From: Olleya sp. Hel_I_94 | Lineage (GTDB): Bacteria > Bacteroidota > Bacteroidia > Flavobacteriales > Flavobacteriaceae | Length of the DNA stretch: 64,000 nucleotides | Assembly: GCF_007827365.1 (NCBI RefSeq) | Contig: NZ_VISI01000002.1 | Coordinates: 1,989,001 to 2,053,000, forward strand | Direction of reading: 5' to 3' | Shown here: piece after piece, positions 1-9,587 of the stretch | How positions within the stretch are numbered: position 1 is the first letter of the stretch | Layout: each line of letters opens with the position of its first letter | Notes under the pieces: generated by a model | What the model was told of the DNA's origin: nothing | The model's database searches: none | Seen by the model: only the letters and a program-made list of their open reading frames with translations | Position numbers and translations under genes: made by a program

Positions 1-1492
1 TATCTGCTGTTGTATCTCCTGTCGCAGTTGCTGTTACAGCTAATGGGTCTGGACAAGATGGTACTGCGCGTACTTGAAAATTATCTACAAACACGTCGTT
101 ATCTGTTGGATCATCAACAGTTCCTTCTGATGCTCTAATACCAAACTGAGCAGTAGTACCAGAATAAGCAGTTAAATTATGTACTACATGTAATCCTGTT
201 GCCGGAATCACGGATGTTGCATCAAAAGTTTCTAATACAGTCCATGTTGTACCATTATCTGTAGTAATCATTAATTCTACTGTATCATCAGATCCTAAAG
301 TTCCTGCGGTAGTTGCACTACTAAAAGTCATAACTCCAAAATCAAATTCTACCTGATAAGGAACACCTGTTAAGTCAATTTCTGGACTTAGGAGCCAATC
401 ACTTTTTTCTGCTAACCATAGGTTGATTTTATAAGCTCCAGTGGTACCATTATTTAAATAGCCATCGTTAGTCCATGAAGAAGTTCCTAGGTCTGTAGGA
501 CCTGTTGTTGAATCTCCATTATTAGCTACTTCCCAACAGTTTGCTGGAATGGTTGTAAAGTCTTGTAAGTATGTTGGTGTAAATATTGCACAGTCGGTTG
601 TAAAAGTTATTGGACCTGTCCAAACACTTAAGTCTGCACCACAATTAGCTCTAACATACACTTCGTAGTCTGTTGCAGGAGTTAAAGTATTATCCGTATA
701 TAATGTATTGTCTGTTGCTGGAGAACCTGCTCCAGTTGGAGCTCCTGTTCCAGCTGGTTGAACAACTACTTCCCAAGCAGCTTCTGTCCCTCCTAAAGTC
801 CAAGATAAATCTACAGATGTAGATGTTATACCTGCTGCTGTAATAGCAGATGGATTTGGACAATCCGTGTTAAATATTGAAACATCGTCAAAAGCAAAAC
901 CGTCATCTTGACCTGATCCATCAGAAGCAAAAGCAAATCTAAAGATTACATTTGTCTGACCAACTAATCCATTTAATGCATGATTAACATTAATCCATCC
1001 ATTAGATCCTGTACCATTACGACCAGTCCAACCTTCTTGTTGTCCTCCTGGACTACCGTTAATAGTTCCATCATTGTACCAGTTTGGATCGCCTAAAGCG
1101 CCTACATTCTGCCAAGATGTTCCTCCATCTATTGAGCTTTGGAATACAGCACCATCCCAACTAAATTCAGCCTCGTACCATATATTAAATGATACTGTTG
1201 GCGCAGTTAAAGAAGACAAGTCAAACACTGGACTTGTTACAAACGAATCATCATTAGCATTATAGTTGCCTGTTAAGTTAGTTACCCATGAGTTTGCACC
1301 TGAAGCTGCACTATTTATTACTACTGCAGCTGGTAGACCAAGTGCCCAAGTACCATTATTGGTATTGTCGGCAACCCAACCACCATCACCTGCTTCAAAA
1401 TCTTCTGAATAAGGGTAAGTTGTAATTTGTGAATTAGCTTGCCATCCTATAAATAGTAGTAGCAAAGCTAAAATGAACGTAGTTTTTTTCAT
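1..1492 (-). CDS. Secreted FN3/jellyroll-domain protein, N-terminal part (cut by window edge)
   Basis: The reading frame is open from an ATG at 1490-1492 to the left edge, about 497 codons, so the C-terminus is missing. Residues 1-23 form a signal peptide ending in NSQ. A jellyroll/MAM-like segment follows (EDFEAGDGGW near residue 30; a FAFDDVSI motif closing the fold near 205). Next come a fibronectin type III domain from about 211 (CPNPSAIT), a second jellyroll from about 302, and the start of another FN3 domain at the edge (CPDPLAVT). This layout is common in large Bacteroidota proteins exported by T9SS, usually with a C-terminal sorting domain that would lie outside the window. Likely a cell-surface or secreted adhesin or enzyme; the catalytic part, if any, is not visible. 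Confidence 0.85.
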   Translation of the reverse strand, partial: MKKTTFILALLLLFIGWQANSQITTYPYSEDFEAGDGGWVADNTNNGTWALGLPAAVVINSAASGANSWVTNLTGNYNANDDSFVTSPVFDLSSLTAPTVSFNIWYEAEFSWDGAVFQSSIDGGTSWQNVGALGDPNWYNDGTINGSPGGQQEGWTGRNGTGSNGWINVNHALNGLVGQTNVIFRFAFASDGSGQDDGFAFDDVSIFNTDCPNPSAITAAGITSTSVDLSWTLGGTEAAWEVVVQPAGTGAPTGAGSPATDNTLYTDNTLTPATDYEVYVRANCGADLSVWTGPITFTTDCAIFTPTYLQDFTTIPANCWEVANNGDSTTGPTDLGTSSWTNDGYLNNGTTGAYKINLWLAEKSDWLLSPEIDLTGVPYQVEFDFGVMTFSSATTAGTLGSDDTVELMITTDNGTTWTVLETFDATSVIPATGLHVVHNLTAYSGTTAQFGIRASEGTVDDPTDNDVFVDNFQVRAVPSCPDPLAVTATATGDTTAD

Positions 1493-1633
1493 TAGTTTGA
1501 GAAATCGTTAGTTAATTTAATCACCTAAACTAAAAAAAAAACAACGTGAAAAACTGTTAAAAATGCTATTATAGATTAACTGCTAATTTCATCGATAAAG
1601 CGTGTTAAAATATGCAGTAAATGCCTACAACAG

Positions 1634-2668
1634 CTAAGGTGCAGGGTTTGGAATTATGGCATGAATATTTTCTATCTGTTCCATTAATTCTTCATTTAAT
1701 GTTAAATTTATAGAATTAATATTTTCTTTTAACTGAATTAAGCTTGAAGCACCTATAATATTACTAGTTACAAATGGTCGACGATTTACAAATGCTAACG
1801 ACATTTGGGCCAATGACAGATTATTTTGCTCTGCTAATTCTAAATATTTTTTTGTTGCTAGCGTAGATTGCTCACTACTATATCTTGCAAATCTTGGAAA
1901 CAATTTTAATCTAGAATTATCTCCAGCAATCCCTTTTACATATTTTCCTGACAACACTCCAAATGCCATAGGAGAATACACTAATAAACCAATATTTTCT
2001 CTTAAAGATACCTCAGCCATATCTCCTTCGAAAACACGGTTTAAAAGCGAGTAAGCATTTTGGATGGTTACTGGTCTTGGTAAGTTATTAGTTTTAGCCT
2101 CTTCTAGATAACGCATGGTTCCCCAAGCTTTTTCATTGGACAAGCCAATCTCTCTAATTTTTCCTTCTTTTTTTACTTGGTTTAAAGCTTCTAGAACTTC
2201 TTTAAAATTATCTGTCCAAGAATCCTTTGGGTTATGCTTGTAGTCTCTTACTCCAAAGGTATTGGTTTGACGTTCTGGCCAATGTAATTGATACAGATCT
2301 ATATAGTCTGTTTGTAATCTTTTTAACTCTAAATCTACAGCCTCTTTAATTGATTCTGCTGTAAAGCCTGTTGTACGTATATGTGCTGTATAATCTCCTG
2401 TTCCTGCTATTTTTGAGGCTATAACTACATCTTCCCTTTTTTTGTTTTTTAACCATGTCCCAATAATCTTGCTTGTTCTACCTGATGTTTCGGCTGTTGC
2501 TGGAACAGGATACAGCTCTGCTGTATCAATAAAATTAACACCTTGCTCCACTGCATAATCTAATTGTGCATGACCTTCGGCTTCGGTATTTTGATTTCCA
2601 AAAGTCATTGTGCCTAAACATATTTTACTGACTTTTATGTTTGTATTTGGAAGTGTTGTGTATTTCAT
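1634..2668 (-). CDS. tas: Aldo/keto reductase, Tas family
   Basis: A 344-residue cytoplasmic NADP(H)-dependent oxidoreductase of the (beta/alpha)8 AKR fold. The AKR catalytic tetrad can be read as D48, Y53 (DTAELYP), K86 (IASK) and H129 (YQLHWP). The whole length follows the E. coli Tas pattern, including GTMTFG near the N-terminus, the VPA.ETSG insertion after the catalytic Tyr, YSLLNR, and the C-terminal PNPAP ending. The physiological substrate is unknown for this family. It is probably monocistronic: a TATATTTG promoter box lies 24 bases upstream of the ATG and the upstream xth-ompA operon ends in a terminator just before it. Confidence 0.9.
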   Translation of the reverse strand: MKYTTLPNTNIKVSKICLGTMTFGNQNTEAEGHAQLDYAVEQGVNFIDTAELYPVPATAETSGRTSKIIGTWLKNKKREDVVIASKIAGTGDYTAHIRTTGFTAESIKEAVDLELKRLQTDYIDLYQLHWPERQTNTFGVRDYKHNPKDSWTDNFKEVLEALNQVKKEGKIREIGLSNEKAWGTMRYLEEAKTNNLPRPVTIQNAYSLLNRVFEGDMAEVSLRENIGLLVYSPMAFGVLSGKYVKGIAGDNSRLKLFPRFARYSSEQSTLATKKYLELAEQNNLSLAQMSLAFVNRRPFVTSNIIGASSLIQLKENINSINLTLNEELMEQIENIHAIIPNPAP

Positions 2669-2692
2669 CGATTTGATTGTTTAGCTTTTAAA

Positions 2693-2700
2693 CAAATATA
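2693..2700 (-). promoter_or_regulatory. Candidate -7 promoter box (TATATTTG) for tas
   Basis: On the minus strand the box reads TATATTTG, an exact match to the Bacteroidota -7 consensus TAnnTTTG, 24 bases before the tas ATG. No TTG is seen at the preferred distance upstream, so the call rests on the -7 box and on the terminator immediately before it. Confidence 0.45.
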
Positions 2701-2704
2701 AAAA

Positions 2705-2735
2705 GACCTTTAATTATTGTTAGTAATTAAAGGTC
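2705..2735 (-). terminator. Rho-independent terminator after the xth-ompA operon
   Basis: A perfect 12-bp inverted repeat (GACCTTTAATTA and its complement, arms 2705-2716 and 2724-2735) with a 7-base loop is followed on the minus strand by a TTTTTATA tract. It lies 113 bases downstream of the OmpA-family gene and just before tas. Confidence 0.75.
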
Positions 2736-2847
2736 AAATGTTTGTTAAGGTTTGCGTTAAGGATAGAAGTGGCATCCTTTTTTTGCTGCCATATATGGTA
2801 AAAAAAGATATAACGGATAGCCTGACCCTTGTGGTAACGCGCTTAAA

Positions 2848-3801
2848 TTAATTATTTAACAGGTTGGTAATCTTGTCTAATTTTGGTGTTAAAATAACCT
2901 CGATACGACGGTTTTTAGCTTTACCTTCTGCTGTTGTATTTGGTGCAATTGGAGCAAACTCGCCACGACCTGCAGCTGTTAAGTTGTCCGCTTTAATATT
3001 TGTATTTTCTTGTAGAATGGTTACAATTGCTGTGGCGCGTTTTGTTGACAAGTCCCAGTTGTTACTTATGTTTCCTTTTGGTGGATATGGTGCGTTATCT
3101 GTATGACCTTCTATAAGTACAGATATTTCCGGGTTATCACCTAATACGGTTCCTAATTGCTGTACCGCTTTACGTCCTTGTGTACCAACTGCCCAACTAC
3201 CTGACTCAAAAAGTAATTTATTTTCCATAGATACGTAGACTTTACCGTTACGTTGCTCTACAGTTAGTCCTTTACCTTCAAAATCTGTTAAGGCACTTGA
3301 TATTGCATTTTTAAGTGCTGTCATTTCTGCTTCTTTGGATGCTATAATGCTTTCCAGATCTGCTACACGTTGTGAGCGTGCTTCTAACTCTTTTTTAAGC
3401 TGTGCTAGTCTCGCGTTTTCTGCAGCTAATGCCTGCTCTTTAGTTTCTAATTGCGCTAATAACTCTCTGTTTTTTTGTGTATTTGCTGCAATTGCAGAAC
3501 TGCTATTAGCATCTAACGCGTCGTAAGAGGCTTTTAGTGCATCATATTTATTTTGTGCTACTGCATAATCTGTTTCTAGTTGGTCACGACGTTTGACTGC
3601 GTCGTCATATTTTGCTTGTAGCTGTGCTAAATCATTACTAGCTTTATTTTTAGCTTTTAACAAGTCATTGTTTTCATCTTTTAGGTTTCTGTTTTCTTTT
3701 TTTAAGGTTGCATATTTACCTTCTAACTCCTTATACACTTTTGGAGAGACGCAACTGGTTGCTATAAGCACTAATAGGATTACTGAAATTCTGTTTTTCA
3801 T
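2848..3801 (-). CDS. OmpA-family peptidoglycan-binding lipoprotein with coiled coil
   Basis: A 317-residue lipoprotein. The signal peptide ends in a lipobox with C17 (IATSC). Residues about 20-170 are a long, charged, heptad-rich coiled coil. The C-terminal third (about 190-310) is an OmpA_C domain with the expected peptidoglycan-contact motifs GHTDN, NWDLSTKRA and KNRRIE. It presumably sits in the outer membrane, reaches across the periplasm through the coiled coil and grips peptidoglycan. The residues after C17 (VSPKVY) are not acidic, which fits a periplasm-facing lipoprotein. It starts 15 bases after xth, so the two are probably co-transcribed, although no functional link is evident. Confidence 0.9.
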   Translation of the reverse strand: MKNRISVILLVLIATSCVSPKVYKELEGKYATLKKENRNLKDENNDLLKAKNKASNDLAQLQAKYDDAVKRRDQLETDYAVAQNKYDALKASYDALDANSSSAIAANTQKNRELLAQLETKEQALAAENARLAQLKKELEARSQRVADLESIIASKEAEMTALKNAISSALTDFEGKGLTVEQRNGKVYVSMENKLLFESGSWAVGTQGRKAVQQLGTVLGDNPEISVLIEGHTDNAPYPPKGNISNNWDLSTKRATAIVTILQENTNIKADNLTAAGRGEFAPIAPNTTAEGKAKNRRIEVILTPKLDKITNLLNN

Positions 3802-3816
3802 TGTTATTATTTGGGA

Positions 3817-4578
3817 TTATGATTCAATTTCGACTAAAATAGGACAATGGTCACTATGTTTAGCTTCTGGTAATATAACTGCTCTTTTTATTTTTTGTTG
3901 TAATGGTTGGCTAACCATTGCATAATCTAAACGCCAACCTTTGTTATTAGCTCTTGCATTTGCACGATAGCTCCACCAAGAATACTCTTGACGCTCAGGG
4001 TTTAAATGCCTAAACGAATCTATAAAACCTGAGTCTATAAAATCGCCTAACCACTCACGCTCTTCTGGTAAAAAACCAGAAACACCTTTCATTTTAGGGT
4101 TGTGGATATCAATTTCTTCATGACATATATTGTAGTCTCCACAAACTACTAAATTGGGTAACGTATCTGTTAATTTATTTAAATACTTTTGGATTAAATC
4201 CATGTAATCAAACTTATGCTCTAATCGTGCAGCATTGGTGCCAGAAGGCAAATACATGCTCATAATTGATAGGTTATCATAATCCACACGAAGATTACGT
4301 CCTTCAAAATCCATAGACTCTATTCCTGTACCATACTCTATATGATTAGGTTTAGTTTTACACAATACAGCGACACCACTATAGCCTTTTTTTTGAGCGC
4401 TAAACCAGTAATTATAATGGTAACCAGCGTCTTTAAACAAATCTAAATCTAACTGTTCTTCCATTGCTTTTATCTCTTGCAAACAAATCACATCAGGATT
4501 GGCGCTTTGTAACCAATCTATAAATCCTTTGTTGATTGCTGCTCTAATTCCGTTAACGTTATATGAGATAATTTTCAT
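3817..4578 (-). CDS. xth: Exodeoxyribonuclease III (AP endonuclease)
   Basis: A 253-residue endonuclease/exonuclease/phosphatase-fold protein for base excision repair: it cleaves 5' to abasic sites and has 3'-5' exonuclease activity. The active-site motifs are readable in order: N7 (SYNVNG), E35 (CLQEIK), the GDYNICH motif, WWSYR, the RLDY motif and the terminal SDHCP that carries the catalytic Asp-His. Length matches the ExoA/Xth family. It is the first gene of a two-gene unit with the OmpA-family lipoprotein and is divergent from the large outer-membrane protein gene. No strong promoter box was recognised upstream. Confidence 0.93.
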   Translation of the reverse strand: MKIISYNVNGIRAAINKGFIDWLQSANPDVICLQEIKAMEEQLDLDLFKDAGYHYNYWFSAQKKGYSGVAVLCKTKPNHIEYGTGIESMDFEGRNLRVDYDNLSIMSMYLPSGTNAARLEHKFDYMDLIQKYLNKLTDTLPNLVVCGDYNICHEEIDIHNPKMKGVSGFLPEEREWLGDFIDSGFIDSFRHLNPERQEYSWWSYRANARANNKGWRLDYAMVSQPLQQKIKRAVILPEAKHSDHCPILVEIES

Positions 4579-4754
4579 GTGTATTAGTTTGTTGTTTTTG
4601 TTTATTACCTAACTTTTTAATAAGCTAGTATAGTACTAAAAATATTTGTTTCTGCTAAATTAAATAATGCTTTACTTTTACAAGATGAATTACGCCATTT
4701 TTACTGAAAAAATATTAACAAAATAATCTAGTTATATTGGTGTTATAGATATAG

Positions 4755-7700
4755 ATGAAATTAACCATTACTTGTTTTTTTATTTTCTTCGGAATTTTTG
4801 CGTTTGCGCAAGAACAAACTAATGGATTAAACCGAAAAGTTTTTGCTACTAGTAAAACCATCATATTTGACAGTGTAAGTATTAACAACATTGGTTTTAA
4901 AATTGAAACCAAAGCAGGTGCTGTTATAGACACAAGTTATTATAAAGTAGACTTTGGAAAATCAACACTTACATTTTTAAAACCTATTACCACAGATTCT
5001 GTAATAATCAATTACCAAAGTTATCCTGAATTTTTAACCAAAACCTACAAACAGTTTGACAAAAGTGTCATTGTTGACAACACAGACAACATAAATAAAC
5101 TAGTCCAACTAACACAACCTAACACGAACAACAGCTACAAACCGTTTGATGGTTTAACAACCTCTGGAAGTATTAGTCGTGGTGTAACTATTGGTAATAA
5201 TCAAAACTCGGTTTTAAACAGTGAGCTTGATTTACAAATTACAGGAAAACTAAACGATAACGTCTCGCTTCGTGCCAGCATACAAGACGCCAATATACCT
5301 TTACAAGAAACTGGTTACTCGCAACGTTTAGACGAGTTTGACCAAGTCTTTTTAGAATTATTTTCTGACGATTGGGCTATTCGTGCTGGAGATATAGATT
5401 TAATTAATGACCAATCCTACTTTGCATCCTTTACTAAGCGCGTGCAGGGACTACAAGTTAAAGCTAAATTTGGAGACGACGACCAACAGACTAACGTATT
5501 TGCATCTGGCGCTTTAGTGCGTGGTCAATTTACCAATTATCAATTTACTGCTCAAGAAGGTAACCAAGGTCCTTACAAACTGCAAGGTCCAAACGGAGAA
5601 TTATTTGTACTAATTGTATCTGGTAGCGAAACCGTTTATGTAAATGGTGTAGCATTAAAGCGTGGCGAAAACGAAGATTATATTATAGATTATAACGCAG
5701 GCGAAATTATTTTTAATGCCACTTACCCAATGACTTCCGAGATGAGAATTAGCATAGATTTTCAATACTCTGAAAGAAATTACTCTAGAATTGTAGCTTA
5801 TGGTGGTGCAAATCATGAAAGCGAAAAACTAAAATTAGGCGTTTCAGTGTATTCTGAAAATGACTCAAAAAACAATCCATTACAACAAAATCTATCACAA
5901 GAACAAGTGGCAATTTTAAGTACTGCAGGAGACGACTCACAACAAATGGTTGCCTTGTCTGAAGTATCAGAAACCTTCAACGAGAATAGGATTTTATACA
6001 AAAAAGAAGATTTTAATGGTGACACTATTTATGTGTTTTCTAACAATCCAGACGACACCTTATTTGGTGTTACGTTTACATTAGTTGGAGACAATCAAGG
6101 TGATTATATATTGTCTTCTAGCAATGCTATAAATAACATTTATCAATTTACGCCACCTATTGCAGGCGTAAAACAAGGTAATTACGCACCAATTGTGCAA
6201 TTGGTAGCACCAACATTACTACAAATAGCAACCGTAAATGGAGTTTACCAACCTACTAAAAAGACTAAAGTTGGTTTTGAAGTTGCTGCCAGTAAAAACG
6301 ATCTAAACCTATTCTCTAGCCTAGACGATGCCAACAATAATGGCTTAGCTACCAAATTAACAGTAGAGCAAAACGTAATAAAAAATGATAGCTTATGGAA
6401 TGTAAATGCGGTTTTTGATGCAGATTATATTCAACAAGATTTTAAAACTATACAACGTTTGTATGCTCCAGAGTTTAATCGTGATTGGAATTTAAGCCAA
6501 GACAATTCAAACCTACTAAATGTCAGCCTTGGCAACCAAGCATTAATAACTGCAGGATTACAAAGTTATCACTATAAAAAAGGTCAAATCAATTATAATT
6601 TTCAGCATTTAAATTATTCCGAAAATTTTAATGGAAACAAACATAATCTTAACGCCAATTTAAACATTGGCAATATACGATTAAACACAGCATCTAGCAT
6701 ATTAAAAGCAAACGGGACAACAAATTCTTCTAAATTTTTCAGAACCTACAATAAAGCCATATACAACCTAAAAAAACAATGGATTGGAACAGGTTTTTCT
6801 GCAGAAGAAAACAAAGAACGTATTAACCAAACACAACAATTTACTAACTTAACACAACGTTTTACTGCTTACGAAGCTTTTACAGGTATTGGTGATAGTA
6901 CAAATGTCTACGCAGAAGTTGGTTACAAATATCGTGTAAATGACAGTTTACGTAACGGAAAACTAGATCGTGTAAACAGCTCAAACACATATTATTTAGA
7001 CACTCGATTACTTAAAAACGAAAAAACAAATCTGTCTTTGTATGTTAACTACAGAACTTTAAAAAATGAAGACCAAGCGCAGGCAAATGAAAACTCATTA
7101 AACTCTCGCTTATTATTTAATCAGCGTTTTTTAAAAAATGGTATTATTTGGAACACTGCTTTTGAAACTAATTCCGGAACCTTACCTCAACAAGATTTTA
7201 CTTATGTTCAAGTCGAACCTGGTCAAGGTGCGTATACATGGATAGATTATAATGAAAACGGAATCCAAGAACTTGAAGAGTTTGAAATAGCGCAATTCCA
7301 AGATCAAGGCGAATATATTAGAGTCCTTTTACCTAATCAAGTTTTTATTAAAACACATCAAAATAGGTTAAGTCAAACTCTTACCCTAAACCCTATTGAT
7401 TGGGTAAACGCAGAGAGTAAAACCAAAAAAATATTCTCTAAGTTTTATAATCAAAGTAGTTATTTAATTGATCGAAAAATTATACGTGACGATGCTGATT
7501 TTGACTTAAATCCATTTAAGCAAGGCGAAGACAACCAACTGGGACTAACACTTAATTTTAGAAATGTCTTGTTTTTTAATCGCGGAAAACAACGTTACAC
7601 TACGTCTTACACCTATTTATGGAATAGCAGCGAAAACACACTAAGCTTCGGATTTATAGAGAATAATCTTAAAAGTCATCAGTTAAATTTTATCCATAAA

Positions 7701-8198
7701 ATTAAAAACAGTTGGCTAGTGACTTTAACCTCTGCTTTAGAGCAACAATTTAGCAACAGTGAAAACTTCAGCAGTAAAAACTTTGATATTGACACCAATA
7801 AACTCAACCCTAAGTTATCCTATTTATTAAACGATAACATACAATTTGATGTGTTTTATCAATTTACAAACAAAGACAATACTATTAATAATCTAGAGAC
7901 CTTAAAACAACAAAAATATGGTCTTTCTTTTGCATATTCCCCAAAAGGAAATGCGCAAGTTGGTGCCATTTCTGGCGAATTTAATGTTTTTAACAACACC
8001 TTTGAAGGTAACGCTAACAGTCCTGTCGCTTTCCAAATGCTAGAAGGTCTGCAACCCGGAAAAAACTTTACTTGGACCTTATTAGCACAAAAAAAACTAA
8101 CCAAATTTTTAGATTTAAACCTAACGTATTTTGGACGTAAAACTGAAACTAGCAAGACCATCCATACAGGAAACGTGCAACTAAAAGCTTATTTTTAA
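4755..8198 (+). CDS. Large predicted outer-membrane beta-barrel protein of unknown function
   Basis: An 1147-residue exported protein with a signal peptide of about 18 residues (FGIFAFAQ). After a short N-terminal beta domain, a conserved-looking segment near residues 130-180 (SGSISRGVTIGN, then an SLRAS motif) leads into several hundred residues of alternating polar and aromatic strands, dense in N, Q, Y and F. The protein ends in an aromatic residue (QLKAYF), as outer-membrane barrels do. It contains no recognisable TonB box or carboxypeptidase-regulatory-like domain, so I do not call it a TonB-dependent receptor. It stands alone between xth (divergent) and the metal-efflux operon. The function is not recognised. 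Confidence 0.75.
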   Translation: MKLTITCFFIFFGIFAFAQEQTNGLNRKVFATSKTIIFDSVSINNIGFKIETKAGAVIDTSYYKVDFGKSTLTFLKPITTDSVIINYQSYPEFLTKTYKQFDKSVIVDNTDNINKLVQLTQPNTNNSYKPFDGLTTSGSISRGVTIGNNQNSVLNSELDLQITGKLNDNVSLRASIQDANIPLQETGYSQRLDEFDQVFLELFSDDWAIRAGDIDLINDQSYFASFTKRVQGLQVKAKFGDDDQQTNVFASGALVRGQFTNYQFTAQEGNQGPYKLQGPNGELFVLIVSGSETVYVNGVALKRGENEDYIIDYNAGEIIFNATYPMTSEMRISIDFQYSERNYSRIVAYGGANHESEKLKLGVSVYSENDSKNNPLQQNLSQEQVAILSTAGDDSQQMVALSEVSETFNENRILYKKEDFNGDTIYVFSNNPDDTLFGVTFTLVGDNQGDYILSSSNAINNIYQFTPPIAGVKQGNYAPIVQLVAPTLLQIATVNGVYQPTKKTKVGFEVAASKNDLNLFSSLDDANNNGLATKLTVEQNVIKNDSLWNVNAVFDADYIQQDFKTIQRLYAPEFNRDWNLSQDNSNLLNVSLGNQALITAGLQSYHYKKGQINYNFQHLNYSENFNGNKHNLNANLNIGNIRLNTASSILKANGTTNSSKFFRTYNKAIYNLKKQWIGTGFSAEENKERINQTQQFTNLTQRFTAYEAFTGIGDSTNVYAEVGYKYRVNDSLRNGKLDRVNSSNTYYLDTRLLKNEKTNLSLYVNYRTLKNEDQAQANENSLNSRLLFNQRFLKNGIIWNTAFETNSGTLPQQDFTYVQVEPGQGAYTWIDYNENGIQELEEFEIAQFQDQGEYIRVLLPNQVFIKTHQNRLSQTLTLNPIDWVNAESKTKKIFSKFYNQSSYLIDRKIIRDDADFDLNPFKQGEDNQLGLTLNFRNVLFFNRGKQRYTTSYTYLWNSSENTLSFGFIENNLKSHQLNFIHKIKNSWLVTLTSALEQQFSNSENFSSKNFDIDTNKLNPKLSYLLNDNIQFDVFYQFTNKDNTINNLETLKQQKYGLSFAYSPKGNAQVGAISGEFNVFNNTFEGNANSPVAFQMLEGLQPGKNFTWTLLAQKKLTKFLDLNLTYFGRKTETSKTIHTGNVQLKAYF

Positions 8199-8212
8199 GA
8201 CATTTGTAACTT

Positions 8213-8240
8213 TTGTTACCATAAGACGCATCTAATTTTG
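8213..8240 (+). promoter_or_regulatory. Candidate promoter of the metal-efflux operon
   Basis: TTG at 8213-8215, a 17-base spacer and TAATTTTG at 8233-8240 match the Bacteroidota form TTG-N-TAnnTTTG. A second, overlapping -7 match (TAAATTTG, 8241-8248) follows directly. The boxes lie immediately before the ATG at 8258, so the leader is very short, and transcription would start downstream of the preceding gene. Confidence 0.6.
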
Positions 8241-8257
8241 TAAATTTGATTGTTATT

Positions 8258-8647
8258 ATGAGCAAAATTCTAGCCATCACCTATTCACTTTTGATTCTCG
8301 TGCAGAGTTTCAACATAAACTTGGAAGATATTTCCAAGTTTAGTGTGTTGCTAGAGCATGCCGAATTTCATGAAGAAATGTATGGTGATACATTTTTTGA
8401 GTTTTTAGCCGAACATTATGGAGACGCTAGAGACAGTCATGATAATGACCATGAAGAACACGAAGACCTTCCTTTTAAAGACAGTCATCATATGTGTACA
8501 CACATCAACACCTCTTTTATAGGTCTTGCAAACAACTTCGAAATTAACTATCAAGAGTTTATAGAAATCCCTTTTAACTTTCATTACAACGAAACAATAA
8601 CAGACGCTGTTAAAACTTCTATTTTTCAGCCACCCAGAGCTGCATAA
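8258..8647 (+). CDS. His-rich exported small protein of the metal-efflux operon
   Basis: About 129 residues from the ATG at 8258 (MSKILAIT). A longer frame would begin at a TTG at 8246, but that overlaps a promoter box. The N-terminus is hydrophobic and resembles a signal peptide or membrane anchor. The middle is rich in His, Asp and Glu (HDNDHEEHED, then DSHHMCTH) and looks able to bind divalent metals. It lies 67 bases upstream of the CzcA-type pump. I infer a metal-sensing, buffering or chaperone role in the envelope; no named family is recognised. Confidence 0.65.
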   Translation: MSKILAITYSLLILVQSFNINLEDISKFSVLLEHAEFHEEMYGDTFFEFLAEHYGDARDSHDNDHEEHEDLPFKDSHHMCTHINTSFIGLANNFEINYQEFIEIPFNFHYNETITDAVKTSIFQPPRAA

Positions 8648-8714
8648 TTCAATTTAGATCTTAATCCTATTTACTTAAAATAGGCATTTTATTATTTCTT
8701 AATTTTTATGAATT

Positions 8715-9569
8715 ATGTTAGAAAACATCATAAAATTCAGCTTAAAAAACAAGCTGATTATATTCCTATTTACAGCCTTTATTGTTGGCTTCGGTATTTT
8801 CTCTTTGACCAAAATACCCATTGGTGCTGTTCCAGATATTACCAATAATCAAGTACAGGTTATTACTACATCGCGCAATTTATCTACGCAAGATGTAGAG
8901 CAATTTATAACCTATCCTGTAGAGCTTGAAATGGCTAATTTACCAGGTGTTGAAGAGATTCGATCGGTTTCAAAATTTGGGTTGTCTGTGGTAACCATAG
9001 TTTTTAATGACGACATGGGAACCTTTTTACCAAGACAACTTATTGCCGAAAAAATAAAATCCGCTTCCGAGAAAATACCAGAAGGTTTCGGTACTCCAGA
9101 AATGGGTCCAATAACGACTGGTTTGGGCGAAATTTATCAGTACATTTTAGATGTAAAACCTGGTTTTGAAGACAAGTATACCACAACCGATTTGCGTACC
9201 ATCCAAGATTGGATTGTAAAGCGTCAATTATCAGGAATTCCCGGTGTAGTTGAAGTGAATACTTGGGGCGGATTTTTAAAGCAATACGAAGTTGCTATCA
9301 ACCCAAACAAACTAACTGCAATGAATATTTCTATTGCAGAAATTTACGACGCTTTAGAAAAAAACAACAGTGTTTCTGGAGGTGGTTATATCGAAAAAAA
9401 TGAGCAAGCCTTTTTTATTCGTGGTGAAGGTTTAGTAGGCTCTTTAAAAGATATTGAGAACATAGTCGTTAAAAATGATGGCGCACCAATTTACATTAAA
9501 GATGTTGCTAATGTTGGCTTTGGAAGCGCTACACGTTTTGGAGCCATTACAGGTAATGGTGAAGGCTAA
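8715..9569 (+). CDS. czcA: CzcA-type RND permease, N-terminal fragment
   Basis: 284 residues covering transmembrane helix 1 (about residues 13-33), the start of the porter domain (GAVPDITNNQVQV, then FITYPVE) and the first periplasmic subdomains up to the GAITGNGEG turn. The product stops at TAA 9567-9569, well before transmembrane helix 2, so it cannot pump alone. It would be membrane-anchored with a truncated periplasmic domain. The gene begins 67 bases after the His-rich protein and is presumably in the same transcript. Confidence 0.75.
   Translation: MLENIIKFSLKNKLIIFLFTAFIVGFGIFSLTKIPIGAVPDITNNQVQVITTSRNLSTQDVEQFITYPVELEMANLPGVEEIRSVSKFGLSVVTIVFNDDMGTFLPRQLIAEKIKSASEKIPEGFGTPEMGPITTGLGEIYQYILDVKPGFEDKYTTTDLRTIQDWIVKRQLSGIPGVVEVNTWGGFLKQYEVAINPNKLTAMNISIAEIYDALEKNNSVSGGGYIEKNEQAFFIRGEGLVGSLKDIENIVVKNDGAPIYIKDVANVGFGSATRFGAITGNGEG
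9567..9569 (+). other. Premature in-frame TAA in the RND pump gene
   Basis: The codon at position 285 of the pump reading frame is TAA. Family members usually have a charged or polar residue (often Glu) here, between GEG and KVLG. Codons resume in the same frame at 9570, and the next in-frame ATG is at 9588. Confidence 0.85.
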
Positions 9570-9587
9570 AAAGTATTAGGTCAAATA

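Noticed and set aside
8246..8257. TTG start giving four extra residues on the His-rich protein
   Set aside because: The TTG lies inside a promoter box and the ATG at 8258 gives a clean hydrophobic N-terminus.
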